Assembly: GCA_023078685.1 (NCBI GenBank)
Contig: JALGAS010000002.1
Coordinates: 5,456,001 to 5,520,000, forward strand
Length of the DNA: 64,000 nt
From: Neopestalotiopsis rosae
Lineage: Eukaryota; Ascomycota; Sordariomycetes; Amphisphaeriales; Sporocadaceae
Direction of reading: 5' to 3'
Shown in pieces: positions 1 to 12,538 of the stretch. The position numbers and the translations under genes were made by a program. The notes under the pieces were generated by a model, which saw only the letters and a program-made list of their open reading frames with translations, made no database searches and was not told the origin of the DNA. Within the stretch, counting starts at the first letter, position 1. Each line of letters begins with the position of its first letter.

Positions 1-3000
1 CACCAGTCTTCTGGCCGAGGCCGACGATACCATTCATTGGTAGACATGAAAGACACGGCTTGCCTACCTACATATGCCCGAACGGAGTCTGATATGGACT
101 CTGGTCAATGTTGAGGCTTGAGAGGCTGGAACTATGGAGCATTTTAAGTGGGTATGAAATCGACCTGGAAGTTCAAGCCGGGAGAGCCACTCACTTGGCT
201 GATTGACTGGTTCGACTGGGGGGTCGGCATACAGAGAGGCAAGTCGAGAACCGTCCCACCAGTCCATAGAGTCGTGACCACATTGTGTAAAGGCGGGCCT
301 TTGGAGCCGGGGAACTGTAGTCATGCACATCATCCAGTAGTAGAATCCACAATAGACTACATACGTTGGTCGTCAGCTCAGTCAGGGTGCTCTGGCATTG
401 ATTTACCGAATGCCATGCATCCTTTGCAAAACCCCCGGTTGCCGTTCTGGGTAGGGTGACCAACGCCTTTGACGCTAGTATTGGACGACATTGGACGACA
501 TTGTATGATCTAGTCCCTTCGTACCCGATTCAGAGTTTGCCAACTAGACTTTTCTCAGTCACCGGCGGCTGCATATTTCTGACCTTCTTTGGGAAAGATT
601 GTCTCACCTAGACGCATGTGCATTTCGGTTTCAAAGTGAAAAATGAAGCTTATTAACAGTTTGTAAACAAACATTGTAAGAAACTCAATGGCAGCTCTCT
701 CATGATGCCAGCCTACTGTATCTTTAGGATAGAAAAGCGTCATGATGGAAAGGCCAGGGTAGTGCCAACGACGGGTACAGAGGGAGATTAATGACCGGCA
801 ACGAACAAATGCAATGTGATATCCTCCGTCTCTTTCTCAATGTGCCTGAAAGAGGTTGTCAGTGTAGTTTTCGAAGGACATTTCTGTCATCTTGTCAGTC
901 TGGACCTATTGGAACTTACTGGGTAGAATTGCTTTCTTGGCGCCTGGACATCCGACTATGTTTAGTATAGCGCCGACCCAGTTGGCATCGTCCCCGCATT
1001 TTTTCGTGACAGGAACAATTCTGGCAGACGCGAATGGAGACTGCCCAAGTTGGTATGATCTACCGGGGACGCAGCGCTGTACGTAGAGCTAGCTACATAG
1101 ACCTCTGTATACTCATCATTGATGGGAAGAAGCTATCATGGCCCATGTCACTTGAGCGCCTCCCCCCTCTTCAGACTTTGGAGGTGACGCGCCATCACGT
1201 TTCAAGAGAACCCGGCGTACGGTAGCGAGCGCCATTCTCCTCCGGATCGATGAACCAGGTAAGAGCGGATCAATGATTCCTTTGACTCGGGACTTGCCTA
1301 GCATTTCTTTTCCTACTCCTCCCCTCCAAACTACAATTGGAGGTAAAAAGTAGAGGGGTTCCCCTCCACCTCTGTCTGTCTCCTCCAAACGGCTTTCACG
1401 GATCGGATCGGGCTACCTGGGGACCGTTTGCTATGCAATGTGGGCGATTTGCTAGGCTATTTGCTACAACGACGCTGGGCAATGATGCAGAAAGCGACGC
1501 CGTGCAGCGGGACTAGGTGCGATTATGGATAGCGACATTATTCTCCCTTTCGTCTCCGTCATCCGGATAGGGTATAAATCAAGTTCAAGTTCATGCTTTG
1601 CACCACTGCTGCTGCCGCCGCCGCGGCGTCCCTTTCATGCGGGCTCATGGGAGGGGATGCGAGGAAGGGTGTGGTGGGTGGCGGCGGCCCTTCTCTCCCC
1701 AAAGGCAACAAACGGAGCGTCTCACCCCGGCCTGCTTCGTGACCAAGGCAATTTATTCACGAATTGACTGACAACCCTTCAAACGTGGCTCTTTATCCAG
1801 CCAACAGCTCGCTTGCTTGGATCTGCTAGTTTGGTTGTCAATGACTCGATCCTAATGTTTTATTACCGCAACGTGGATCATGTGAGCAAAACCTAACATC
1901 GGTTATCTCTTTTTATTTCCATTCTTGAGAAGTCGGCGGTCGGTCCTAAAAAAGCCCAGACTTCACTACGTCGGCGAATTATAGCACCCCTCCAAACCTT
2001 GGCAGCCTCGCTAGGCCCTTTACCATCTTGAGGCTGCGCAGCAAACGTTAATGAAATCACGGAGAGAAGTTATTTTTCAACCGTTGGCTTCGCTATCATC
2101 AGACATTTTAGATGTACTGACATGCTGGCACCCATTCGCGTTGGTTTCAAGTCGTTACACCGCGGAATTCGCCAAGAGCTCCGGATGATGGTTCCTGCAG
2201 CTGGAGTATGCACCTAGGCTGTTGGGCTGCCAGAATGCCCACACGTGTTTCGAGCAGAATCAATCAGCAGCGTCCATCAGCAGCGCAGCGAGCCTCGCCT
2301 CGGGTAGCCATGCCAACACACACAGGAAAATATCCCAGCCTCGTGTACACGTAAGGGAGGACATGGGGAGATTTGATAATTCTAGGCCTTGCTCTTGTTA
2401 TTTCTCGTTGGCTTGAGAACACCAAGAGACGGCGAACGATTGGTCGATGCCCATAACACATCCCCATTTATCCCACAGATACCCGACGTCCATGCCTAGA
2501 AGCAGGGCTCGGTCCCTTACATCTAGCCGCAGCGCAATTCAGTATGTTCTAGGCCCATTGAGATGTCCCCCAAATTGCTCTCCAAGAGCCACAAATCAAG
2601 GTGTCAAAAATCTGTCGAGACAGTTGTCGCCCTGGCGGACTAGCTGGACATGCCTTGGGGCTTTATGAGTGGACTCTGCTCTGTGCAAGGCTCGCAGCTG
2701 ACCCAGCGCCGACTTACACAAAATACACTTGGCCAATAATCGTAGACAGTACTAATGAAGCGCCCTGACACGCGCCTTGGTAGATGTCAGATTGATAATG
2801 CTTTGGACGAGAAAGTCTCCGAAAGAAAAGGCTGTGCCTACGATTTGAACTATCATAACCGGGTTCATGACCACCATTTCGGATCCGTGCTGGCCCAAGG
2901 CAGGCAGTTCAGGTTGATTGACTTTGTAGCTCATCGAATCTCATGAAAAGTATCATCCACTCTTTTGCCTGCTTTGAGCGCTTCACTTGCTTGTAGTCGC

Positions 3001-4086
3001 AGTAACCGTTGGGTAGAACCAAACGAGGCTCCATCCGTTCCGTGGGAACTGTGGTCTCGCCACTCCGTAAGAGACTATGGCTGACAATGCCGATAAGAGA
3101 GATTAATATGAAAAGTTCGTCTTCTGCTAACGCGTGGCGCGGACGCCCAGCATCATCGCGCGTGATGCCAATGAGATTTCTGGAACGGGGCGGACGCTGC
3201 CTCACAGCCTTTGATGGACATATTTGCCACTCATAGGCTAGGTATTGTTGTGTAAGATACTCCATGGCCTGCCTAGTGAGAGCTGCGTACTATTTCTCGC
3301 CCAAGGCCCGGGCGAACTTGTGGGTTGTTCATATTAATGAAGTAGAGCTTGGCCCGAGCCACGCCATCGATGGTCACGCCCCCTGGATGTTATTACTTCT
3401 AGCTGCCGGCCCTGAGGCGTCAAACGCAGGAGCCTCGGTGGTTGAGACATGTGATAGATCCAATATCTGCCCCGTATGCAAGTTTCTTTCAAACAGATGA
3501 GTCCCGAGGCTAGGAGCTGCACCAGTGTTGAGCACGTACTGTAAGATTTCGTCCTCAATAGGTCTGGTCAAAGTCATAGTTAAAGCTTTGAAATCGGCGC
3601 TATACAATTGATATTTTTTTGCAGAGAAGCTTGGGTATATTTGATTATCAATGTAATGATTGTATGGTCGGTATCGTTGTTCACATGTGTTGATGGAAGA
3701 CTTCGATAAATGCTGGCAGCGATTTCGATACGTAAGGGAGGCGCTTGCTGCCCAGTACACCCGTCTTCACGTTCTCAATCTCAACATTTACCGATCTATT
3801 TTGCAAGATTATTCCAGGCAAAATGGTGGAGATTTTGGCTTGGGGGAAGGAAACTCTGCTGCAAAGTTGCACGAGTGAAGTAAAGTCTTATTAAACGCGG
3901 TATCTGATGCCATAGGCCTATGAGTGAATACGACCGCCAAAAGGCAGCAACATAAAAGCTAGACGGACGAGTTCTGAAGAAAACATTGATACGGGCTGTA
4001 CCAAGCACTTATTTCCTGTCATTGATGACATATCGACTCCCTTGAATCTCAGCTAGTCACATTATTTCGGGCCCGCGTGTTTTCAA
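1..4086. other. Gene-poor left end, no supported gene
   Basis: About 4 kb with no open frame that resembles a known protein. Two minus-strand frames, 3374-3760 (128 codons) and 2909-3265 (118 codons), are the longest. They lie on the same strand as the gene at 4087-6012, but they have no recognisable domain and I could not join them by convincing splice sites. They may be remnants of a decayed gene or chance frames. A short direct repeat (ttggacgaca) occurs twice in a row near 481-500. Nothing else is evident. Confidence 0.5.
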
Positions 4087-6012
4087 TCAAGCTGCTACCC
4101 AGATATCGTACACCTCATCAGCTGCCCTGTGGACAACTACTGCGTTCGCATATAGCTGACCGAAGATCTTTTCTTGATTCTCAACCAGAAACTTTACAAC
4201 GCGCTGTGCTACATCATAATCATCATCTGAAATTCTGCTGGGTGGTCGGGAGATGATAGAAGGGTGAAATGATGCGACAATCCGGTGGAGAGTTATGGGG
4301 TTGTCTGCGGCTTTGCTTGCGAAAAATGCTAACAGGTCCATGAGGTACATCAATAGTTGGCGTTTTAGCGGTGGCAGTCCCTCCAAAAGTTCTTGGTACT
4401 TCGTAATGGCCAGGCCGACGTCACATTCGTCCGGTGATGGTTGGCTAGAAAGGAGGGCATCAATGAATCCATCATAGTGGGCATGAGGCACAAGGGGCTC
4501 CGGTAGACGTTTCATATACAGCAGGAGCACGCTGGCTGCATCAAAAACAGTGAATCGGTCCCATGGGTGTCCTCTGCCGTACCTAGGTGGCATACTGAAA
4601 ACCTGCTCGAGTATATTAATACGCTGTGGCTGGCCATTCACAACAAATATGTTTTCTGTATGGCAGCCTGTATGTCTAGATCAGTGCTGATCTTCATGAA
4701 TAATTTGTGATGAATGAATGCTGACTCTGTTCTCTCAAAAATGAACCGCATTCAGCCACAATCAAGGGCACGAAGCCATAGATATATGATCGGCCATCAT
4801 TCTTCGTCCTAGCCGCGCTGTTGGCATATACTATCGACTGGCGTAATGGCACCCCAAAGATGCTTGGTACTTCATCCACTTGCAACTTCAATTCTGGATG
4901 CCTGCTTAACCTTGTGCCTTTCCGAACGTTTCTCCAAGCACCTTTGAGTAATATGGGGAACGGTATGTGGCTGTTGGGTCGTTCTAGAGCACTTCGATCC
5001 CTTGATGCACAATCATCATTACCAGAGGTAGATATAGCGCCATGGGACGAGTAATGCTGGTGATTGGAAACCTCGTGGGCATTAAGAGGCAAGGCCAGGA
5101 CGGCAACATTCGATATATCCGCCAAGCTGAGACCAGATAGCATAGTCCAAGATCCAGTACGACCGGCTGTGCTGACCAAAGAAACTGAATAAGCCTCTGT
5201 ATCGGCTAGCACCGATTGCTTATATGCTCGAGATTGCATCAGGATTTCTTCGAAGGCAAAACCCAAAGTCGTTCTGTGAATTGTATCAGGCTTGAGGCCT
5301 GGAGATCCTGACAGCAAATCTTGGTCAATGACTTCTCTATAATATTATTAGTCATTTCTGGCCTATATCAGTGAAGTCATATATACTACCGTTGTATGTC
5401 TGATAATCTTGAAATCATTCTCGGCTCCAGATCTCGAAGCCTTGCAACCATGGTCTCGTTGGAATCCAGGGTGCGCTCAACCAGCTCACACAGCTGATCC
5501 ACCTTTGTCTTAGCTTCTATTACAGACTGGCTGAGTAGGGTTAGTCCTAGACAAGAAATCAATTCGAACGGGTCTACTGACCATGTGAGAATGCTTAGCA
5601 TGACGGTCATGGTGGCCTTCTGCATTTGCAGGCGCGTGATAACCTTGGACATGTCTTTGACTTTCAACGACCACCTCAGCCTGTCCATCAAGCCCATTTT
5701 GATGTCAGAATCTAAGAGCTTAACGAATCCATCGAGGTCCGAGAACGAAGTCACGCATGATGTCAAAGTAACCAGCATGTGTTCTACTAAGATCAACGAG
5801 GTTCGGGATCTAGAGGCCGTTGAGGTCCCCAGAAGAAATGCCTGCAGTTGTTCTGTAACTTGTCTAATATCGTTGACTTCAGCACACATATGCCGACATT
5901 GTTCCGGAGCATCTTTGACGTTCTTGATGATTTTGGTAAGGGTTTGAGTGACTTGGACAGTGGCGGCCAGTATACCAACGAGCGAGGTAGCGACAGAGAG
6001 GGAGTCAGCCAT
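4087..6012 (-). CDS. HeLo-like/fungal STAND N-terminal domain fused to a pseudo-RhoGAP domain
   Basis: Predicted complement(join(4087..4667, 4726..5336, 5390..5530, 5582..6012)), about 587 aa. Introns are 58, 53 and 51 bp; the 53-bp one has a TGACTAAT branch site, and the 51-bp one is stop-free and a multiple of three. Residues 1 to about 190 match the N-terminal domain of fungal STAND/NLR-like proteins (start MADSLSVATSLVGILAATVQ, then helices ending in a coiled region DQLCELVERTLDSN). A middle part holds the SLADISNVAVLALPL type motif common after such domains. From about 343 to the end lies a Sac7/Bem3-like RhoGAP fold (VPSIFGVPLRQSI, SYIYGFVPLI, RLPEPLVP, FHPSIISRP). The usual GIFRLSG arginine-finger motif reads NIFVVNG, so the finger is Val (about residue 403), and the stabilising Asn of the later NLAxVF motif is also missing. 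A GAP-dead Rho-binding or sensor module is inferred. Domain calls are by eye. Confidence 0.75.
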
Positions 6013-8318
6013 GGTAGAAGCTAGCCCCAGGTTTTCGCTTCAGTACACGCAAGGTAGGGTGGCCACAACATGACCCAGACTGCTTGTAGCAGGAGGCGCT
6101 TGTCGCATTATGTATTGGTCCTATTTCTCACTCACGTTTGTGAGAATTGGGACTATGTTGCTAATTGATATATAGTACGTAAAAGGTTGAACGTAAGAGA
6201 ACGAAATTCATAAACCTAGGGGTAGATGATATTTATGTATATAGTTCTTTGTAGAATTACGGGCAGGTCTTGGACTATCTGGGCCGTACGATTCAGCCCT
6301 ACGACCGAAGTACTTTTACTGGACTCAATAGAATAGTGATAGGACTATTGTATTCAGCCTTACAAGTTTACACAAGTATTATTGTCTCACAATGAGAGAA
6401 ACTGCCCCGAGGACATTTTAGTCTCAGCTATGATACAATCAACTTCGAAACGGCGGATTTTGTGGGCACGCCACTTAGTGTCTTGCAGGAATCTGCCTAA
6501 GTCGTCGCAGTCCTGGTTGGGTTATTCGCATGTTTTGAAAGCCTCAACGCGAGCTGTGCACCAATCAATGGGCACGCTACCGGAGGACTGCAACGCAAGC
6601 AGCCAAAGCGGCGACTACAACGGCACTCTCGTTTTTCTCAACGCCACCGCTTTATTACGACTGAGCTGCCAATTCTCAGGCCGGCCACATTTCACCTCCC
6701 GTCGTCGCCCTCATGTGGCCAAGTCTCTGTCAACGCAAACGCCACCATATTCATCATGGTGTGCCAAGCCACGGGAAAATCTGGCAGGTTCGCGACTGGA
6801 GCAATGTTCATGTACTGGTTATGCGCCTTGTCCTTACCGAACGCTGCCAACGACCGCTCCATGCTAAGCAGGCCACGGAAGGCTTCTGCCACAGCCAATG
6901 ACTGTCTGGATCGTTCCCTTGAAATCCTCAAGATGACACCGGCGAGCATGATTAAAGGCAACAGGAAGGATGGGTCAAGTGTATGTACTTTGGGGGCTAT
7001 TTGACTCAATGATATCGGTGGTGGCCGTCGAGGCGTCCCTAAATCGCAAAGTGTACTCCCTCCGACCTCTCGTCGAAGGGATACAGCCTGATGATGTGTA
7101 CGGTGACAAGCATCGAAACCCGTCGTCCCAGTACGTAACTGGTACAGCAATGTTCGCTGAAATCAGTGTCCTCGTCGGGTTCGCCCCGTCCGCACCTGTA
7201 CTCATCCATATTTGTATTGTATATTTTCTCGTTCTTGGTCGATAGGCGATTCACAGCTGACCAGACCTCGCACCGTCACTGAGTCCATTAGTTCTATGGT
7301 TCTTATTTAGATGCATCTTGTCGTGACTCGGATTCAGCTGACTTTCTTGTATCGTCTTTGGTTTCGACGAAGGTATCACATAATAAGAATTGAATCCTTG
7401 AGTCGTTATTCATATACATGAAATGCAACCAATAAAACAGTGTTATTTGCTTTTGTTGGACGATTTTCATCATTTTTGATTAACGGAGAAATGAGAGGCA
7501 AGGTGGTCGATCGCGGTAGCCCCGAAGTTCTGCTGGGCCGCAGTGGGCTATATAGAAGTCTCTAGGGTTTCCAGAAGTGATAAGAACAGAGGTGTGTCAC
7601 GTTCATGCCAGGTGGTTTTCTCAATACTAATACTATTGTAGTATATATTAAAATGATCTGGTAACTCCACTATTACGCTAGCTATAGCAGCTATATAGAC
7701 AACTCCAGCAGCGCCAATCAGGGCTTCCCTTTTGAATTAATCAAACTATACTAAATCATGCAGACTCGTGTTATAGATCGATTCTCGTGGCAAGTATTCC
7801 AACGCAATTGCCCTAGCTTTCAGTATCATTTTAAGCTTCTGTAACATTGTATTTTTTAAAAAAAAAGGTGGTTTTGTTATTCTTGGCCTCTGAGCAGTAT
7901 ATGAACGAAGAATAAAATAATTCAAAGCAGCTAATCATAAGCGTTTATCGGGCACAACGTTGCAGGGTGTTCTTTGCGAAGAGTTTATTGAGTTTCTGGG
8001 GGAAGCAATGCTTTATGAAGAGATCTGTATGCCACCATCTCTATACTTCGTTACGTTCCGCTGCTAATTCCAAAGCATCTGCGTTATAATACTGTGGTCA
8101 GAGACTCATCGATTGTGTCAACCCGGCCTCAAACGAACTAAGCGCCTCGATAAAGATTGCCATAACACCTCACAGTTGGTCTTATGTAGTACACTATCCA
8201 TATTCGATCCCTAACTCATAACAATTATCCCGTACATAGAAGGCATCCACGATGCGCGGCAACCGCCAAATCGGCTGCGACAATGCGAGCCTGGTAGCTC
8301 ATCGATGTAACTCTCCAT
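6013..8318. other. AT-rich gene-poor interval
   Basis: No supported gene. A minus-strand frame at 6692-7150 (152 codons) has a protein-like stretch (KVHTLDPSFLLPLIMLAG) but no recognisable family, and the plus frame at 6382-6867 overlaps it. Roughly 7380-8250 is visibly AT- and TpA-rich, for example around 7630-7700. This is the look of repeat-induced point mutation remnants in filamentous ascomycetes, but no transposon protein can be read in it. Relic status is inference. Confidence 0.4.
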
Positions 8319-9308
8319 TCAAAGACCGAGTTTCTGTTTCTGGATCCTTGGGTAGACTCCAATGATGATCAACACGCTAATCAAGATGAATGCCCAAAGC
8401 TTCAGACCAAGCACATTGAAGTTGTAGTCGGTCTGCGTCGCCGAGATGACGGTCGCCTGGAGAAACAGGAAGAGCACGTACCCGCTGGCGCGGTGGTACT
8501 TCCAGATGCTCTTGGCCTTGGCCTCGCTACCGTACAATTTGGGTGTGGCGTACATGGTGAAGCCAACCAGGTACTGGACAAAGAGCCAGACGGACGCAAT
8601 GACGCCTAGGTAGCCGTGTACCGACTTGAAGTGGTTCTTCCTGGGCAAACCCTTATTGTACTCGATCGAGATGACACCAACAGCCAGGATGAGAAAGGCG
8701 AGCAGGTTGAGGCCGGCGTGGATCTTCTGACCGACTTGCTTCTGCTTTCCGCTGTGTGTGGGCTGGAGGATGAGGATCGACTGCACGAGAACGAGCATTC
8801 CGAGCGACTGCGCAAGAGGGTGGACCGAGAATAGGATCAGAGGGCCGTGAAGGAAGACGGCGGCCCATGTCGACGCGACGAGCAGAAGACTGGCACCCTC
8901 GGCGATGATGCCGGTTCCTGACGAGAAGATCAGTGACGGCATTCTTGAAGATTTGGCTCTGCTTCAAGTGATTGGTTTAGGACGGCAAGAAGAAGCCACT
9001 TTAACAATAAACAACGAGACAAGAAAGCTGACAAATTGTTCGGGCCGTGATTTCTAATGTGGGGAAATGAATGGTGTAGTGCGCCCAAAGTCCCGAATCG
9101 CGAGAGATCTGCCGGCTATACTTGGGAGCAGGGGAGAAGAAGAACAGAATGGACAAAATTGCATACCGAGAATGAGGTTCTTGGCAATGGGAGCATCTTC
9201 TCTCTGAGAAGCGTCGCCCGGACGGCCGAGCAGTGGCTCCATGTCATCAGCACCGGCGGATTCGCGGTCCACTACGGGGTCATTGGGGATACCCGTTGCG
9301 CTCGCCAT
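8319..9308 (-). CDS. Cytochrome b561 domain membrane protein
   Basis: Predicted complement(join(8319..8917, 9167..9308)), about 246 aa, with a 249-bp intron (GTATGC donor, CTGAT branch, CGTCAG acceptor). The start ATG at 9308 sits in a strong context (ACCACCATGG); an apparent start at 8942 lies inside the intron. A soluble N-terminus of about 45 residues (acidic, containing MEPLLG) is followed by about six hydrophobic helices. Conserved His residues in SVHPLAQS, KIHAGL, SVHGYLG and KYHRASGY are the expected haem b ligands. Proteins of this family (CYB561D1/D2-like) move electrons across membranes, often using ascorbate or reducing ferric iron; the donor here is unknown. No DOMON or reductase domain is attached. 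Neighbours give no further hint. Confidence 0.85.
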
Positions 9309-10502
9309 GGTGGTGGATTCGTGTTTGTCTGCTTGCTTATGCGAGTGCTTTGGCGGCAAGGTTTTCGGGGGGTGTTTTCTGGCTGTAACTTTTTGATCCT
9401 GTTTTACGCAGCTAGCAGTTGATTGCGGTGTCTTTTTGCAAATTGTTGCGGCAGTCAGCCCAAGGTCAGTCGATGGGCGTGGGCTTTTAGCTCTTATCAA
9501 CTGCAGATTCTCTCGGTTTCGCTGACGGGTGAGACTCGGGGGTACGAGGACGTCACTCGGAGACTGAGGCAGGCATCAATTGACCGAAGACGCCATCGAT
9601 TGTGAACATGAGAAACATTGTCTGCATCATTACAAGGCAGCATGGGCTGGGGTCACTGGAGCTTGGGCGAATCGGAGCCCTGCAATTCATCAGCTCCAAC
9701 ACCCTTGGGGTCCTCTGCTAACCCAAAAATTGCGGGGGATTTCTCGTTTTAGGAACCCCTGGACACGGCAATCGTGGGGGGGAGGAAATTCGCAAGTCGT
9801 CTCGCGCTACGTGCGTATGTATAACAGACCACAAGATCAGCAAGAACATTGAACGTCTCATCGTAGAATGTAGTATCTTGTGTGCCAACCGCATACATCA
9901 CCTTATGCATTTCGAAATGCTCATCAATTTTACATGACCAATGGATATATGCGCCATCGCACACAAAGTGGTATGCCGATAGCAATACACAACAACTAGC
10001 CTGGCGGCTCCCTGCTCACTGTGGTGAGTGAGTGCTTACACTGCTTCTGAAATGCACCAATCATCTGTTGGTGTTGGCAATCAGTATAAAGGACTGCTTG
10101 CCCGGCAGTTCAGTAAGCATCTTTTACTCGATTGCTTCACCTTAGAATTTCGTACAATCGCGAAAAGTGGACATGTGCTTTACCTTAAAAGTATTGATAA
10201 GCGGAAGCTCTATTCCAATTAGTGAAAGCGCCTCCGGGCCCGGCCGATGTCTGCGATTCTCCAGAGCGCCGGGAACGGACCTTGCCCCGCCAGCAATTAG
10301 GCGGGGGGCCCAAATGCTAAAGGCCTGCCTATGTGAGACGGCTTTCATGTGAAATGTCGACAGTTTTTCTTGGGGATTCTAATCTCACGAACCCAACTTT
10401 CCCTATCGTTTATCACTCTTCACTCGAGAATATAGGTACATCATCAAAGAGCCTCATAGCACAATCGTCCAGTCTCAATCATTACATCAAGCATAGTTCA
10501 CC
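9309..10502. other. Divergent promoter region between b561 and allantoicase genes
   Basis: About 1.2 kb between a minus-strand and a plus-strand gene, so it carries both promoters. No supported gene. Three GATA-type sequences near the allantoicase end are listed separately. Confidence 0.5.
10195..10415. promoter_or_regulatory. GATA-factor binding motifs upstream of allantoicase
   Basis: TGATAA is at 10195-10200. Nearer the gene, CTATCG (CGATAG on the other strand) is at 10403-10408 and TTATCA (TGATAA on the other strand) at 10410-10415, about 90-100 bp before the start codon. Closely paired HGATAR sites are the known preference of AreA/NIT2 nitrogen regulators, which control purine catabolism in other ascomycetes. 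The motifs are seen; function is inferred. Confidence 0.4.
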
Positions 10503-11634
10503 ATGATCGAGGATATTGAGTACAAGGTGGCGCCTGTCAAGGCAACCTCGGTTGCCACAGATGACATTGACAAGACGTTCCGTTCTAGCAGCATTGGTAA
10601 GTCAGTCCATGAGATGATACAGACCGCCTGCCACAGGGGACTGACAAGTCTACCGTCTAGATTTGATATCCGGAACTTTGGGTGGTAAAATTCTGGGCTT
10701 CTCAGACGAGTGGTTCGCAGATGCGCTGAACCTAATCACTCCCACACCCCCCATCCGCCAGCCCGGTAAGATGGTATACACCGGAGCTTGGTATGATGGC
10801 TGGGAGACCAGAAGACACAACACAGAGCCTTTCGACTGGGTCGTGATCCGTCTTGGTGTGGCATCGGGTACCGTTGTAGGAGCCGAGGTAGACACGGCTT
10901 TCTTCTCAGGAAACCATGCTCCTGCCATCTCAGTCGAAGGCTGCTTCAGCCAAAATGATGACGAGGTGCTCTCATGGAAGGGAGGAAAAGGAGGATGGGA
11001 GCCCATTCTGGACATTCGGGAGTGTGGCCCATCCCAGCGGTTTGGCTGGAAGCTTGACGAGCCCACATCAAAGCAGTATACTCACGTCAGGCTGAACATG
11101 TACCCTGATGGTGGAATCGCCCGTTTCCGGCTCTTTGGCCATGCTGTCCCGGTCTTCCCTGAGGACACCGAGGCAATTTTCGATCTGGGTGCAGCGCAGA
11201 ACGGCGCTGTGGCTGTTTCCTGCAGCGACCAGCACTTTGGCACCAAGGACAACCTCGTGCTGCCAGGCCGTGGCAAGGACATGGGTGATGGCTGGGAAAC
11301 GGCACGCTCGCGGACCAAGGGTCATGTGGACTGGACAATCATCCGACTCGGCGCGACAGCTCTGATTCAGAGCTTCATTGTCGACACGGCATTTTTCAGG
11401 GGCAACTTCCCGCAAAAGAGCAAGCTGGATGCCATTGAGTGGAAAGGAGAGGGCGAGCCCAGTGCCGATGCCGAGGGATGGACTGAGGTTGTGGCACCAA
11501 GCAAGTGTGGCCCTGATCAAGAACACGCCTTTGACTGTGCTGTAAAGGACAAGCCTTTCACTCATGTGAAACTTACCATTATTCCAGACGGTGGAGTCAA
11601 GAGACTGCGTGTCCTGGCTAAAAGATTTGTGTAA
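10503..11634 (+). CDS. Allantoicase (allantoate amidinohydrolase)
   Basis: Predicted join(10503..10596, 10661..11634), 355 aa, with one 64-bp intron (GTAAGT donor, CTAG acceptor) that restores SSSIDLISGTLGG. The enzyme hydrolyses allantoate to ureidoglycolate and urea in purine catabolism, normally in the cytosol. The protein has the family's two tandem allantoicase repeats, roughly residues 27-190 and 200-355. These show paired motifs such as YDGWETRRHN / GDGWETARSR, DWVVIRLG / DWTIIRLG and VDTAFFSGN / VDTAFFRGN, each repeat ending in a THVRLNMYPDGG or THVKLTIIPDGG strand. Length is normal for fungal Dal2/alc proteins. No other purine genes are adjacent, so it is not clustered. Upstream GATA motifs suggest nitrogen-metabolite control. 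Confidence 0.95.
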
Positions 11635-12538
11635 GGTGACACAAGAAGCGTTTGATAGCAATTCTACTTGGATATGCCTTGGGGGAAATCAATAAATAAA
11701 AACCCAACCTCAAATCAAAGCATTATTGCAGCTCAGTATACCTGATGCATGAAAATTGGATGAGGGTCTGAGATCTAGTCAGATTGTGTCAACAAAACCC
11801 CCCTGTGTCTATATCAGGATCTAGAAAAAAGGGAAATTCATGCATTGAAGTGGGACCAACCCAGACGCCTGGGTGTACTATGTTACTTGGCTAGAGGACA
11901 GCTAACCAACTACGTAATTTGGAGTTCATACAAGCAACGCATGTGAGGTAGTTGCATCCTCCAGGTACCTGTAGGATTTAAATCGGTGACAAGAAAGGAT
12001 GGGGCTTCTTCAAACAGCAGGCTACAAAACATGCAAATTTAGCTGAATCAAGAACAAAGGGGCAATCATAAACACACTTTTTAGCGTCTCACGAGAAAAA
12101 GGCGCACAACTCTGTATGTACATCAATCACTCTTCGGCGGTGTAGTTGCTGATCGCTTTATCCACGGTCCAGCTCCAGCTCCAGCTCCAACTGCCACTAC
12201 GCGACGGAATACGGGCATTGACAATATTAATGCACGGGCCATTCTAGCGCTAGAATCCACTCTAGGTGTCCATGCAATTGTAGGTAGGCGGGCGACAGCC
12301 AGCCAAGCCAGCTAATGGACTGACTGCTATTCCGTACTACTATTCTGGTCCCTGAATTGCACTGCACCTCCAAGCCGACTGAGCCCCTCGGACGACCAGA
12401 TTGTTCACTTCCGACTGCACCGCACAACAACTTTGACGCCAGCAATCCGACTTTACGCTGGTCAAGGGATGATTCCAGGCTGACCCAACAGAAACGCTAC
12501 TACATCAACCTACTCCTATGCTGGCCGAGTGAGCAGCC
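11635..12538. other. Intergenic region, allantoicase to ankyrin-DIL gene
   Basis: About 900 bp holding the allantoicase 3' end (polyadenylation-like aataaataaa near 11690) and the promoter of the next gene. A short (CAGCTC)n-type repeat lies near 12170-12190. No supported gene. Confidence 0.5.

Noticed and set aside
8319..8942. Shorter b561 model starting at 8942
   Set aside because: That ATG lies in the intron; splicing to the exon at 9167-9308 restores the normal N-terminus.
11068..11661. 197-codon minus-strand frame over allantoicase
   Set aside because: Shadow of the allantoicase coding strand.
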